Origin: Ruminococcus bromii
Lineage (GTDB): Bacteria; Bacillota; Clostridia; Oscillospirales; Acutalibacteraceae
Assembly (NCBI RefSeq): GCF_002834235.1
Contig: NZ_NNBY01000035.1
Location: forward strand, 110,685-174,684
DNA: 64,000 bases
Reading direction: 5' to 3'
A program made the position numbers and the translations under genes. Under the pieces are notes generated by a model. That model worked only from the letters and a program-made list of their open reading frames with translations. It was not told the DNA's origin and ran no database searches. The first letter of the stretch is position 1; each line of letters starts with the position of its first letter. Below are positions 41,611 to 50,477 of the stretch, piece after piece.

Positions 41611-44103
41611 ATGGAAATTAAAATTGCTCTTGCAGGTAACCCTAACTGCGGTAAAACAACTTTGTTTAACGCACTCACGGGTTCCAATCAGTTTGTCGGT
41701 AACTGGCCCGGCGTAACTGTCGAGAAAAAAGAGGGTAAGCTCAAAAAGCACAAGGATGTTACAATCATGGACTTGCCCGGTATCTATTCACTTTCACCTT
41801 ATACTCTTGAAGAGGTTGTTGCTCGTAACTATCTTGTTGGTGAACGCCCCGATGCGATTCTCAACATCATTGACGGTACTAACCTTGAAAGAAACCTTTA
41901 CCTCACAACACAGCTTACAGAACTCGGTATCCCTGTTGTTGTGGCAATCAATATGATTGACCTCGTTAAGAAGAACGGCGATTCAATCAACATTGATGAG
42001 CTTTCAAGACAGCTTGGTTGTAAGGTTGTTGAAATTTCGGCTCTTAAAGGCACAGGCATTATGGAAGCAGCCGAGGAAGCAATCAAAGCCGCAGGCTCAA
42101 CAAAGACAATTCCCATGCACAGCTTTAACGGTGTTGTTGAACACGCAATCGCTCATATTGAAGAGGCGGCTGTTCACAATATGCCAGAGGAACAGCAGCG
42201 TTGGTACGCTATCAAGATTTTTGAGCGTGACGACAAGGTTCTTGCAAAGCTTGACATTCCGCAGAATGTTATTGACCACATTGAAAAAGATATTCAGGCG
42301 GCTGAAAAAGAGCTTGATGATGACGCAGAGAGTATCATCACTAATGAGAGATACATCTACATTGCCTCAATCATCAAGAGCTGTTATAAGAAGAAAAACA
42401 AGGGTAAGCTTACAACATCGGACAAGATTGATAAGGTTGTAACCAACCGTTGGCTCGGCCTTCCGATTTTTGCGGTTATTATGTTCCTTGTTTACTACAT
42501 CTCAATGCAGACAGTAGGTACTGCCGCAACTGACTGGGCAAATGACGGTCTTTTCGGTGACGGCTGGCACCTTTTCGGTATCGGTTCATCACAGGCTGCC
42601 GAGGCTGAAGAAACCTACGGCGATTCAGACGCAATTATCGAGGCATTCAATGCTCAGTACGGAAATGACGACATTGCCGAAGCTGTTGACCTTGAATCTG
42701 AAAATTATTCCGAAGATGCCGCTAAGGCTGCTCTTGCAGAACTCGTAAATCTCACACCTTCAGACGCAAGCGTTACATATTCTGTTCAGGATGAAGAAAC
42801 TCTTGAAATTACAGAAACTCCCGACACTAAGAAATCTGATCTTGAAAAGGCTGTTTCAAACTACCTCAACACAGATTATAAAGAGGGTTACGGTGCTCCC
42901 GATGCCTCAACATACGGAATCTGGGTTCCCGGTATTCCTGTTCTTATCGGCAACGGTCTTGATGCAATCAACTGTGCAGACTGGCTCAACGGTCTTATCC
43001 TTGACGGTATCGTAGCCGGCGTAGGTGCGGTTCTCGGCTTTGTTCCGCAGATGCTTGTACTCTTCATTCTCCTTGCTTTCCTCGAAAGCTGTGGTTATAT
43101 GGCTCGTATCGCATTCGTACTCGACCGTATCTTCCGTAAGTTCGGTCTTTCGGGTAAGTCGTTTATCCCAATGCTTGTCGGCACAGGCTGTGGCGTTCCG
43201 GGTATCATGGCGTCCCGTACAATCGAGAATGAGCGTGACCGCCGTATGACTATTATGACAACAACATTCATTCCCTGCGGTGCTAAACAGCCGTTCATCG
43301 CTATGATTGCAGGTGCTATCTTCGGTGGTTCACCGTGGATTGCAACATCGGCTTACTTCATCGGTATGGCTGCAATCGTAGTTTCAGGTATTATGCTTAA
43401 AAAGACAAAGATGTTCTCAGGCGATCCCGCTCCGTTTGTAATGGAGCTTCCGGCTTATCATCTTCCGACAGTAGGCAACCTTCTCCGTTCAATGTGGGAG
43501 CGTGGCTGGTCATTCATCAAGAAAGCCGGCACAATCATTCTCCTTTCTACAATCTTTGTTTGGTTCACAACATACTTCGGATTTGTTGACGGTACATTCC
43601 GTATGCTCGGTGAGGACGAAATTGGCAACTCAATTCTTGCCGCAATCGGTAACGGTCTTGCATGGATTTTTGCACCGCTCGGCTGGGGCAACTGGCAGGC
43701 AACCGTTGCATCTATCACAGGTCTTGTTGCTAAGGAAAACATCGTTGGTACAATGGGTATCCTTTATCCGGGCGGATGGACAGAAATCGGCACCGCATTC
43801 ACAGGACTCAGCGGTTTCTCGTTCCTTCTCTTCAACCTTCTCTGTGCTCCTTGCTTTGCCGCTATGGGTGCTATCAAGAGAGAGATGAACAACATCAAGT
43901 GGTTCTGGTTCGCAGTTGGTTATCAGTGTGTATTTGCTTATGTAATTGCATTTATGGTATTCCAGTTCGGTTCAATCTTTGCAGGCGGTCTTAATGTAAT
44001 CGGTCTTATCTTTGCCGTTGCAGTATTTGCATTTATGATTTATATGCTCGTAAGACCTTACACAGAGGCTACAACTCTTAAAGTTAAGCCGGCTAAGAAG
44101 TAA
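41611..44103 (+). CDS. feoB: Ferrous iron transporter FeoB with an acidic insertion
   Basis: An 830-residue protein. The N-terminal G domain has GNPNCGKTT (9-17), DLPG (54-57) and NMID (114-117). The membrane part carries the two Gate domains with Cys motifs (GTGCGVPGIMASR, FIPCGAKQPF). Between the first membrane helix and the first Gate lies an extra acidic segment (about residues 325-435) with no hydrophobic helix, probably an external domain. It imports Fe2+ across the membrane. It belongs to the feoA1-feoA2-feoB cluster, with its own palindrome upstream. Confidence 0.96.
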   Translation: MEIKIALAGNPNCGKTTLFNALTGSNQFVGNWPGVTVEKKEGKLKKHKDVTIMDLPGIYSLSPYTLEEVVARNYLVGERPDAILNIIDGTNLERNLYLTTQLTELGIPVVVAINMIDLVKKNGDSINIDELSRQLGCKVVEISALKGTGIMEAAEEAIKAAGSTKTIPMHSFNGVVEHAIAHIEEAAVHNMPEEQQRWYAIKIFERDDKVLAKLDIPQNVIDHIEKDIQAAEKELDDDAESIITNERYIYIASIIKSCYKKKNKGKLTTSDKIDKVVTNRWLGLPIFAVIMFLVYYISMQTVGTAATDWANDGLFGDGWHLFGIGSSQAAEAEETYGDSDAIIEAFNAQYGNDDIAEAVDLESENYSEDAAKAALAELVNLTPSDASVTYSVQDEETLEITETPDTKKSDLEKAVSNYLNTDYKEGYGAPDASTYGIWVPGIPVLIGNGLDAINCADWLNGLILDGIVAGVGAVLGFVPQMLVLFILLAFLESCGYMARIAFVLDRIFRKFGLSGKSFIPMLVGTGCGVPGIMASRTIENERDRRMTIMTTTFIPCGAKQPFIAMIAGAIFGGSPWIATSAYFIGMAAIVVSGIMLKKTKMFSGDPAPFVMELPAYHLPTVGNLLRSMWERGWSFIKKAGTIILLSTIFVWFTTYFGFVDGTFRMLGEDEIGNSILAAIGNGLAWIFAPLGWGNWQATVASITGLVAKENIVGTMGILYPGGWTEIGTAFTGLSGFSFLLFNLLCAPCFAAMGAIKREMNNIKWFWFAVGYQCVFAYVIAFMVFQFGSIFAGGLNVIGLIFAVAVFAFMIYMLVRPYTEATTLKVKPAKK

Positions 44104-44136
44104 TAAATTTATTGATTAACAATGGGAGGAATAAAT

Positions 44137-44310
44137 ATGTTGGAATGGTTAGCGGCTAATATCGGCACAATCATTGTTGCATTAATTGTTATTGCCGTGA
44201 TTGCTTTTGTGGTTGCCCGTATGGTAAAAGACAAAAAAGAGGGCAAATCCTCCTGCGGTGCAAACTGTGCGCACTGTGCGTGTCACGGTGACTGCCATAA
44301 TCATAAGTAA
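44137..44310 (+). CDS. FeoB-associated Cys-rich membrane protein
   Basis: A 57-residue protein: one membrane helix (residues about 6-30) followed by a basic loop and a Cys/His-rich tail, SSCGANCAHCACHGDCHNHK, with six Cys and three His. This is the small FeoB-associated protein found next to feoB in Firmicutes, possibly the functional counterpart of FeoC. It may bind Fe2+ or a redox cofactor at the cytoplasmic face. ATG 44137 has GGGAGGA; the reading from 44122 overlaps that site. Confidence 0.9.
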   Translation: MLEWLAANIGTIIVALIVIAVIAFVVARMVKDKKEGKSSCGANCAHCACHGDCHNHK

Positions 44311-44321
44311 ATGTTTTGTAG

Positions 44322-44352
44322 GGGGTACAGCTAAAAAGCTGTACCCCTTCTT
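44322..44352 (+). terminator. Terminator of the feo operon
   Basis: GGGGTACAGC, 6-base loop, GCTGTACCCC, then TTCTTGTTT. Confidence 0.88.
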
Positions 44353-44453
44353 GTTTGTTATTGAAATTATGAATTTGGTGTTGAAGAAATTATATGAGTA
44401 ATGTGTATTTGGTACGATTCTGAATCGTAAAAAATAATGAGAGGTGATACGAA

Positions 44454-45152
44454 ATGTATCTTGAAATCAAAAATATTCACAAATTCTTCGGCACAGGTGA
44501 GAACAGGACAGAGGTTCTCAAAGGCATAAACTGCAATATTGAAAAGGGCAGTATCTGTGTTTTGCTCGGTCCGTCAGGTTCGGGCAAATCAACACTTCTT
44601 AACATTATCGGCGGTATTGAAACTGCCGAGGAGGGCAGTATCTCAATCAATGGCGATACAATTGAAAATATGAACGAAAAACAGCTTTCACTCTACAGAA
44701 GAAAGCACCTCGGTTATGTTTTTCAGTCCTACAACCTCATTCCAAACCTTACTGTAAGGGAAAACATTGAAGTCGGTGCATATCTCAGCGACAATCCCCT
44801 AAATGTTGACGATTTGATGAAAACGCTCGGACTTTATGAACACAGAAACAAAATTCCGAATCAGCTTTCGGGCGGTCAACAGCAGAGAACATCAATTGGC
44901 AGAGCAATCGTGAAAAATCCCGACTTGCTCTTGTGTGATGAACCCACCGGTGCTCTTGACTACAAAACTTCAAAAGAAATCCTCAAGCTGATTGAAGATG
45001 TAAATAAAAAGTACGGTAACACCGTTATACTTGTGACTCATAATGATGCTATTAAAAATATGGCAGACAGAGTTATAAAACTCCGTGACGGTCAGATAAG
45101 ACACGATATTGTCAATACGGAAAAAACTCCGGCACAAGAGCTTGACTGGTAG
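44454..45152 (+). CDS. MacB/LolD-type ABC transporter ATPase
   Basis: A 232-residue ATPase: Walker A GPSGSGKSTLLNIIGG near residues 39-54, Q-loop QSYNLIPNLTV, signature [15 protein letters not shown], Walker B LLLCDEPTGALD, His switch VTHN. The subgroup is the MacB/LolD/FtsE type that works with an FtsX-fold permease, here the next gene. The pair probably exports or moves a lipid-like or peptide substrate, or resists an antimicrobial. A GGTGAT ribosome site precedes ATG 44454. Confidence 0.93.
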   Translation: MYLEIKNIHKFFGTGENRTEVLKGINCNIEKGSICVLLGPSGSGKSTLLNIIGGIETAEEGSISINGDTIENMNEKQLSLYRRKHLGYVFQSYNLIPNLTVRENIEVGAYLSDNPLNVDDLMKTLGLYEHRNKIPNQLSGGQQQRTSIGRAIVKNPDLLLCDEPTGALDYKTSKEILKLIEDVNKKYGNTVILVTHNDAIKNMADRVIKLRDGQIRHDIVNTEKTPAQELDW

Positions 45153-45162
45153 GAGGTGCGTT

Positions 45163-47406
45163 ATGAGAAATCCTCTTACAAAACGAATACCCAGAGAAAT
45201 AAAAAACGATTTGGGAAAATATATTGCACTTTTCCTCTTTTTGATTTTAAGCATAGGGTTTATTTCAGGCTTTCTTGTCGCAGGCGACAGTATGAAATCC
45301 GCCTTTGATAATTCTTTTGAAAAGTACAATGTTGAGGACGGTCACTTTTGTCTTGCCACAGAAATTGACGACAAAACAAAAGAAAATGTTGAAAACCTCG
45401 GCGTAAAACTCTACAAGAATTTTTATGTAAATAAAGACCTTGACAACGGCAATACTTTCAGATTATTCAAAAATCGTACAGATTTTAATGAGATTGCTGT
45501 TTTTGAGGGTAATCTTCCCGAAAATAACGGCGAAATTGCAATTGACAGACTTTATGCAGAAAACAATGAAATTAAAGTCGGCGACAAAATTAAAGTTGCC
45601 GATAAGGATATGACAATTTCCGCAACGGTTGCATTCTCTGATTACACATCTCTTTTTAAGAACAACACCGATATGATGTTTGATGCGAAGAAGTTTTCGG
45701 TTGCTGTTGTTACAGATTCCGATTTTAACAAAATTGCCGATGACAACTACACTTACTGCTATTCGTGGATTGACAATGACAAAAATCTTTCAGACAGCAG
45801 GAAAAATGACCTGGGCGATGATGTGAAGGAAGAACTTGCCAAAACAGGTATGCTCACAGATTTTGTAAAGCGTGCCGACAATCAGGCTATTATGTTCAGC
45901 GGTGACGATATCGGCAGTGACAAAACTATGATGCTTACATTGCTTTATGTTCTTATCATTGTATTCGGCTTTATATTTGCAATCACAAGCCGTGACACTG
46001 TCGAACAGGAAGCCTCGGTAATCGGTACACTCAGAGCGTCGGGCTACACAAGGGGAGAGCTTACAAGACATTACCTTGTTGTTCCCACACTTGTAACTTT
46101 TACGGCGGCTGTAATAGGCAATATTCTCGGTTATACGGCTATGAAAAATGTTGTGATGAATATGTATTATCACAGCTACAGTCTGCCGCCTTATCAGACC
46201 TTGTGGAACGGTGATGCGTTCATACTCACAACGGTGATTCCGTGTATCATAATTACACTTATCAACCTGTTTGTAATTGCAAAGGCATTGAGATTGCCTC
46301 CGCTCCAATTTCTAAGACATGACTTCCATATGAAGAAAAAGAAAAAGGCGGCAAAGCTTCCGAATTTCAGATTTCTTACCCGTTTCCGTCTGAGAATTAT
46401 TCTCCAGAACATTCCGTCATACATAATTATGGTGTTCGGAATTATGTTTGCAGGTCTGCTGTTATTCTTTGGACTTGCACTCAATCCGTTGCTTGAAAAC
46501 TACAAAACAGAAGTTGTAAACAATATGATTTGCGATTATCAGTATGTTCTGAAAGCTCCTGTTGAAACAAGCAATGACGCTGCCGAAAAATTCTGTATGA
46601 CAACGCTTTATGAGTCAAATGACGAAGAAATTTCAGCTTACGGAATTGAGAATGGTTCGGAGTATCTTTCAAAGGTTAATGTTCCTAAAAAGAAAAATGA
46701 AGTTGTCGCATCACAGGGATATCTTGAGAAATACAGCCTTAAAGTAGGCGACAGGGTTACTGTGAAGGATAAGTACGGCGAGAATAAATACACATTCAAA
46801 ATTGTTGGCAGTTACTACTATCCTGCGTCACTTTGTGTGTTTATGACAAACGATAACTTTAACGATGTTTTTGATAAGGATGACGGATATTTTACAGGCT
46901 ATTTCAGCAACGAAAAACTTAAAGATATTGACGACAAGTACATTGCAACAACAATCACTCAGAAAGACCTTACAACCGTAACGGATCAGCTTGACGATTC
47001 AATGGGGATGTCGTTCACACTTCTTGTAGGCTTCTCGGTTCTGATTTACATTATCCTTATGTATCTGCTTTCAAAGCTTGTTATCGAAAAGAACGAGCAG
47101 AATATTTCAATGCTGAAAATTCTCGGCTATTCAAACAGAGAGGCGAGCAAGCTGTATAACCGTGCAACAACGGTTGTGACAATAGGTGCAATCCTTGTGA
47201 GTGTTCCGCTGATATACTATGTTTTTGAAGGCTTGTACCATTACTTTATGTTTGAAATGAAGGGTTGGTTACCATATGTTGTACCGTGGTATGTATTTGT
47301 TGAAATGGCAGTAATCGGCATTATCTGCTATGCAATTATATACTTTATTCTTCAAAAGAAGATTAATAAAATCAAACTCTCACAGGCTTTAAAGAGTGAC
47401 GATTAA
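45163..47406 (+). CDS. FtsX-type ABC transporter permease
   Basis: A 747-residue protein. One N-terminal helix (residues about 20-42) is followed by a large extracytoplasmic domain of MacB-PCD type, three helices (about 265-390) and a KKKKK loop. A second extracytoplasmic segment and three more helices (about 620-735) complete two FtsX units. ATG 45163 follows GGAGG; the frame from 45109 overlaps the ATPase gene. It forms a transporter with the preceding ATPase. Close placement between feo and an HMA protein suggests, without proof, a link with metal or stress response. Confidence 0.88.
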   Translation: MRNPLTKRIPREIKNDLGKYIALFLFLILSIGFISGFLVAGDSMKSAFDNSFEKYNVEDGHFCLATEIDDKTKENVENLGVKLYKNFYVNKDLDNGNTFRLFKNRTDFNEIAVFEGNLPENNGEIAIDRLYAENNEIKVGDKIKVADKDMTISATVAFSDYTSLFKNNTDMMFDAKKFSVAVVTDSDFNKIADDNYTYCYSWIDNDKNLSDSRKNDLGDDVKEELAKTGMLTDFVKRADNQAIMFSGDDIGSDKTMMLTLLYVLIIVFGFIFAITSRDTVEQEASVIGTLRASGYTRGELTRHYLVVPTLVTFTAAVIGNILGYTAMKNVVMNMYYHSYSLPPYQTLWNGDAFILTTVIPCIIITLINLFVIAKALRLPPLQFLRHDFHMKKKKKAAKLPNFRFLTRFRLRIILQNIPSYIIMVFGIMFAGLLLFFGLALNPLLENYKTEVVNNMICDYQYVLKAPVETSNDAAEKFCMTTLYESNDEEISAYGIENGSEYLSKVNVPKKKNEVVASQGYLEKYSLKVGDRVTVKDKYGENKYTFKIVGSYYYPASLCVFMTNDNFNDVFDKDDGYFTGYFSNEKLKDIDDKYIATTITQKDLTTVTDQLDDSMGMSFTLLVGFSVLIYIILMYLLSKLVIEKNEQNISMLKILGYSNREASKLYNRATTVVTIGAILVSVPLIYYVFEGLYHYFMFEMKGWLPYVVPWYVFVEMAVIGIICYAIIYFILQKKINKIKLSQALKSDD

Positions 47407-47433
47407 AATTAAAAAATAAAAGGAGAGATAAAT

Positions 47434-47805
47434 ATGGAGTATGTTTTTTACGGGTTGCTTGCCGTGGCATTCATTGCGTTTGTGGTTCTTGTAATCAGAA
47501 GTTACAGGAAAAAGCTTGCAAGCGGATGTTGCGGTGCAAGTGACGAAAGCGTTAAGAAAAACAAGGTTGCCGATAAGGATAAGTCACATTATCCCTATGA
47601 AAAAACTCTTGTTGTTGACGGAATGGTCTGTAAAAACTGTTCCGCAAGAGTAGAAAACGCACTCAATTCAATTGACGGTGTGTGGGCGGAAGCCGATGTT
47701 TCTTCCGGCAGAGTTACGGTCAGAATGAAAAGAGAAATTGAGGATAAAGTCCTCAAAAAGACAGTAAACGATATAGGCGCATACACCGTTATGAAGGTGG
47801 AATAA
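47434..47805 (+). CDS. Membrane-anchored heavy-metal-associated (HMA) domain protein
   Basis: A 123-residue protein: N-terminal membrane helix (residues 4-23), a short GCCGAS segment near 32-37 and a C-terminal HMA domain with the metal site GMVCKNCSARV (near 67-77, CxxC). HMA domains pass copper(I) or other soft metals. No cognate P-type ATPase lies in the window, so its partner is unclear. It lies 27 bp downstream of the permease gene and 28 bp upstream of the AraC gene, in one operon. Confidence 0.85.
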   Translation: MEYVFYGLLAVAFIAFVVLVIRSYRKKLASGCCGASDESVKKNKVADKDKSHYPYEKTLVVDGMVCKNCSARVENALNSIDGVWAEADVSSGRVTVRMKREIEDKVLKKTVNDIGAYTVMKVE

Positions 47806-47833
47806 GGCCTTTTAGGAGAAGAGAGGCAACCTT

Positions 47834-48790
47834 ATGACAGTATTGCAGAAAATTGACAATCCATACGGTATGATACAGACTGTTGAACACTGCGAATCGT
47901 TCAGCATATACCGTTCACAGGACAGCACGGGTGATTGTGAGGTCACCGTGTATCCTGTGTTTTCAGGCATTGAGCTTGTGTATTACGATGTACATATGCA
48001 AAGTTGTGACATTAATCTTGCAAAGGGAAGAGAAATGCTCATCATCACGCATTGTCAGGAGGGCAGAATTGAGTTTGAATACAAAAACGGCGAATATCTT
48101 TACCTTGCGTCGGGCGATTTGTCGGTACAGAAGAATACGGAGAACATCCGACACAGATATTGTCCGCTGAGCCACTACCACGGTGTGTCGGTTGCAATTG
48201 ATATGAACCGTGTGCCAAGGTGTTTTTCGTGTATTCTTGACGATGTTTTTGTCAGCCCCGAAGAGCTTGAAATGAAATTCTGTTCCGAAAAGCCGTACTC
48301 AATTATGCGTGAAAATATCAGCATTGAGCATATTTTTTCGGAACTCTATTCCGTTCCCGAAAATATCCGAAAGGGTTATCACAAGGTTAAGGTGCTTGAA
48401 CTTCTTTTGTTTTTGAGCGGTCTTGAATACAAGGGTGAGAGTGAGGAAAGACGATATTTTTCACGCTCACAGGTTACCGCCGCAAAAGAGGCAAAAAAAT
48501 ATCTGCTTGCTCACCTTGACGAGCATATAACAATTACGGAGCTTGCCGATATGCTCGGCATCTCTTCAACTTCTCTTAAAATTTGTTTTAAGGGTGTCTA
48601 CGGCGACACGATTAACGGCTATATAACGAACTGTAAAATGCAAAAGGCCGCCTCTCTTTTGAAAAACACCGACAAAAGTGTTCTTGAAATTGCAGGAATT
48701 GTCGGCTACAACAACGGCAGTAAGTTTGCGGGTGCTTTCAGAAGGGTGATGAACAAATCGCCGAATGAGTACAGAAAATCGCTCGTCTGA
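47834..48790 (+). CDS. AraC-family transcription regulator
   Basis: A 318-residue regulator. The C-terminal 100 residues hold two helix-turn-helix units (ITELADMLGISSTSLKICFKGVYG, and VLEIAGIVGYNNGSKFAGAFRRVMNKSPNEYRK). The N-terminal 200 residues are a sensing domain. The FRRVMNKSPNEYR ending is standard for the family. It lies at the end of the ABC-HMA operon and may control it or iron uptake, as AraC proteins with siderophore loci often do. The ligand is unknown. Confidence 0.9.
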   Translation: MTVLQKIDNPYGMIQTVEHCESFSIYRSQDSTGDCEVTVYPVFSGIELVYYDVHMQSCDINLAKGREMLIITHCQEGRIEFEYKNGEYLYLASGDLSVQKNTENIRHRYCPLSHYHGVSVAIDMNRVPRCFSCILDDVFVSPEELEMKFCSEKPYSIMRENISIEHIFSELYSVPENIRKGYHKVKVLELLLFLSGLEYKGESEERRYFSRSQVTAAKEAKKYLLAHLDEHITITELADMLGISSTSLKICFKGVYGDTINGYITNCKMQKAASLLKNTDKSVLEIAGIVGYNNGSKFAGAFRRVMNKSPNEYRKSLV

Positions 48791-49111
48791 ACAGAGCCTT
48801 ATATGTCCGTAAAGAGCAGTAAAAAGACTTTGTAAGGTGCTATAATAACATTGTCGAAAAGATACGCCTATATTCTTTTCTGACGGACTGCGGAAATATC
48901 CGCAGAGTATTTGATGATTACTTTGCCGGGTAATTATTCATAATATCTCTTCTCCTTTCAGGGACAGCGTTTGCTGTCCCTAAAATTTTGCAAAAATTAC
49001 CTGTCCGTTTGGAGCATAGAAAACCCTTTGAGAGCCGATAATAATATTGACCGATGGTATATTATTAACTGTAAGATAAAGACAACAAAATAGTCTTGCT
49101 TATGGAATTAA
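48791..49111. other. Intergenic region between AraC and DUF3793 genes
   Basis: About 320 bp. It holds a GGGACAGC/GCTGTCCC hairpin at 48961-48980 without a strong T-run, a GCGGA/TCCGC hairpin near 48892-48904, and a TTGACC box at about 49049 that may belong to the downstream promoter. No gene is seen. Confidence 0.5.
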
Positions 49112-49127
49112 GTTAGCAAAAGCTAAC
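49112..49127 (+). promoter_or_regulatory. Feo palindrome 4: GTTAGC-AAAA-GCTAAC
   Basis: A perfect 6+4+6 palindrome, the same motif as in the feo region, about 80 bp before the DUF3793 start. It links the DUF3793-flavodoxin pair to the same regulator. Confidence 0.8.
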
Positions 49128-49209
49128 TATGAAACAATTATCGGATAATCACTGTGGTGTATTTATTCAATTCTATTCAAATCATTCATTCAATTATTTA
49201 GAGGAAAAG

Positions 49210-49764
49210 ATGTCAGAAGATTTAATTATCAAGCATTGTTCCCCAACGCTTGCAGGAATAAAAACGGCTAACCTTTTTAATTGCCCGTACTCATCACGGC
49301 TTGAGTGCGAATGTGATGTAAGAAAGCTGAATAAAATGTTCTGCAAAAAGGGAATAAAAGTTCTGCCACTGAAGTTCAGCAACGGAAAGGCTTTAATCTA
49401 TATTTTTCGCCCGTCCAAGCTTGCTGTTGATTTGTCCGATGAATATGCGTGCAAGCTGCTTGAGTCGCAGGGGTATCATTCACACGATGCCGCACGCTGT
49501 ATAAGGGAGCTTCGCCACCGACTTAAAGACTCAACCGAGTTCCCGCACGAAATCGGACTGTTCCTCGGTTATCCTCCCGAAGATGTCCGTGGCTTTATTC
49601 TTCATAAAGGAAATTGCTGTAAATATTCAGGTTGCTGGAAGGTTTACGGTAATGAAGAAAAAGCAGCCAAAGAGTTCGCCAAATTCAAAAAATGTTCTGA
49701 CATCTATTACTCTAAGTGGTTACAGGGCACACCTATTCAGAAACTGACGGTTGCGTGTAACTGA
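49210..49764 (+). CDS. DUF3793 family protein
   Basis: A 184-residue cytoplasmic protein. It begins MSEDLIIKHCSPTLAGIKTANLFNC, has CDVRKLNKMFCKKGIKVLPL in the first half and EIGLFLGYPPEDVRGFI near residues 116-132, then CCKYSGCWKVYG. This pattern, with conserved Cys residues and GxFLGYPxEDVxGFI, is the DUF3793 family found in anaerobes next to flavodoxin or iron genes. ATG 49210 follows GAGGAAA; the longer frame from 49129 would begin one base after palindrome 4. The function is unknown; redox or heme/iron handling is a guess from context. Confidence 0.85.
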   Translation: MSEDLIIKHCSPTLAGIKTANLFNCPYSSRLECECDVRKLNKMFCKKGIKVLPLKFSNGKALIYIFRPSKLAVDLSDEYACKLLESQGYHSHDAARCIRELRHRLKDSTEFPHEIGLFLGYPPEDVRGFILHKGNCCKYSGCWKVYGNEEKAAKEFAKFKKCSDIYYSKWLQGTPIQKLTVACN

Positions 49765-49809
49765 CTTAAAGTGTAATCAAGTACAAAAACTGAAAGGTGA
49801 GTATATAAT

Positions 49810-50232
49810 ATGAGTAAAGTAGCAGTAGTATTCTGGAGCGGCACAGGTAACACAGAGCAGATGGCGGAAGCCGTTGCCGAGGGTGCAAAGTCCGCAGGCG
49901 CAGAAGTTACTCTTGCAAATGTAAACGATTTTGATTCTTCATCGGTTGCCGATTTTGACGGCATTGCATTCGGTTGTCCTGCAATGGGTGCGGAGGTTCT
50001 TGAGGACAGCGAGTTTGAGCCTGTTTTCAATGAATGTGAAAGTGCATTAAACGGCAAAAGCATTGCCCTCTTCGGTTCATACGGCTGGGGTGACGGCGAA
50101 TGGATGAGAAACTGGGAAGACACCTGTAAGGGTGATGGTGCAAACCTTGTTTGCGAAAGCGTTATCTGTAACGATGCTCCCGATGACGACACCCTTGAGG
50201 CTTGCAAAAAGCTTGGCGCATCACTTGCTTAA
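49810..50232 (+). CDS. Flavodoxin
   Basis: A 140-residue flavodoxin: phosphate-binding loop FWSGTGNTEQMAEAVAEGA near residues 8-26, CPAMGAEVLE and FGSYGWGDGEWM near 92-103 with the aromatic residues that stack on FMN. It carries electrons in place of ferredoxin, often when iron is scarce. It follows the DUF3793 gene by 45 bp and is likely under palindrome 4. This pairing suggests iron-limitation control. Confidence 0.93.
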   Translation: MSKVAVVFWSGTGNTEQMAEAVAEGAKSAGAEVTLANVNDFDSSSVADFDGIAFGCPAMGAEVLEDSEFEPVFNECESALNGKSIALFGSYGWGDGEWMRNWEDTCKGDGANLVCESVICNDAPDDDTLEACKKLGASLA

Positions 50233-50282
50233 CTTAGGCTGTAAGTATTCAATTAGTTAATACCAATTTCATAATTTCATAG

Positions 50283-50318
50283 AAACGCCTGTTTACGCTT
50301 GTAAGCAGGTGTTTTTAT
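50283..50318 (+). terminator. Terminator after flavodoxin
   Basis: AACGCCTGTTTAC, 4-base loop, GTAAGCAGGTGTTTTTATTT. Confidence 0.8.
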
Positions 50319-50412
50319 TTGTTCGTTATTATTATTTTATATTCTGTTTGCGAATTATGAATAAGACTTTAAAAAATCCTGCAAAAATTCCCTTTGTTTA
50401 TTCTAAAAAAAC

Positions 50413-50442
50413 TTGATTTTAAAGCCTTGTTGTATTAAAATA
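50413..50442 (+). promoter_or_regulatory. Promoter of threonine deaminase operon
   Basis: TTGATT, 17 bp, TAAAAT. It lies about 35 bp before the start codon. The leader shows no T-box. Confidence 0.55.
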
Positions 50443-50477
50443 GGCAATGGATACATATAGAAAAGGAAGTAATTGGT

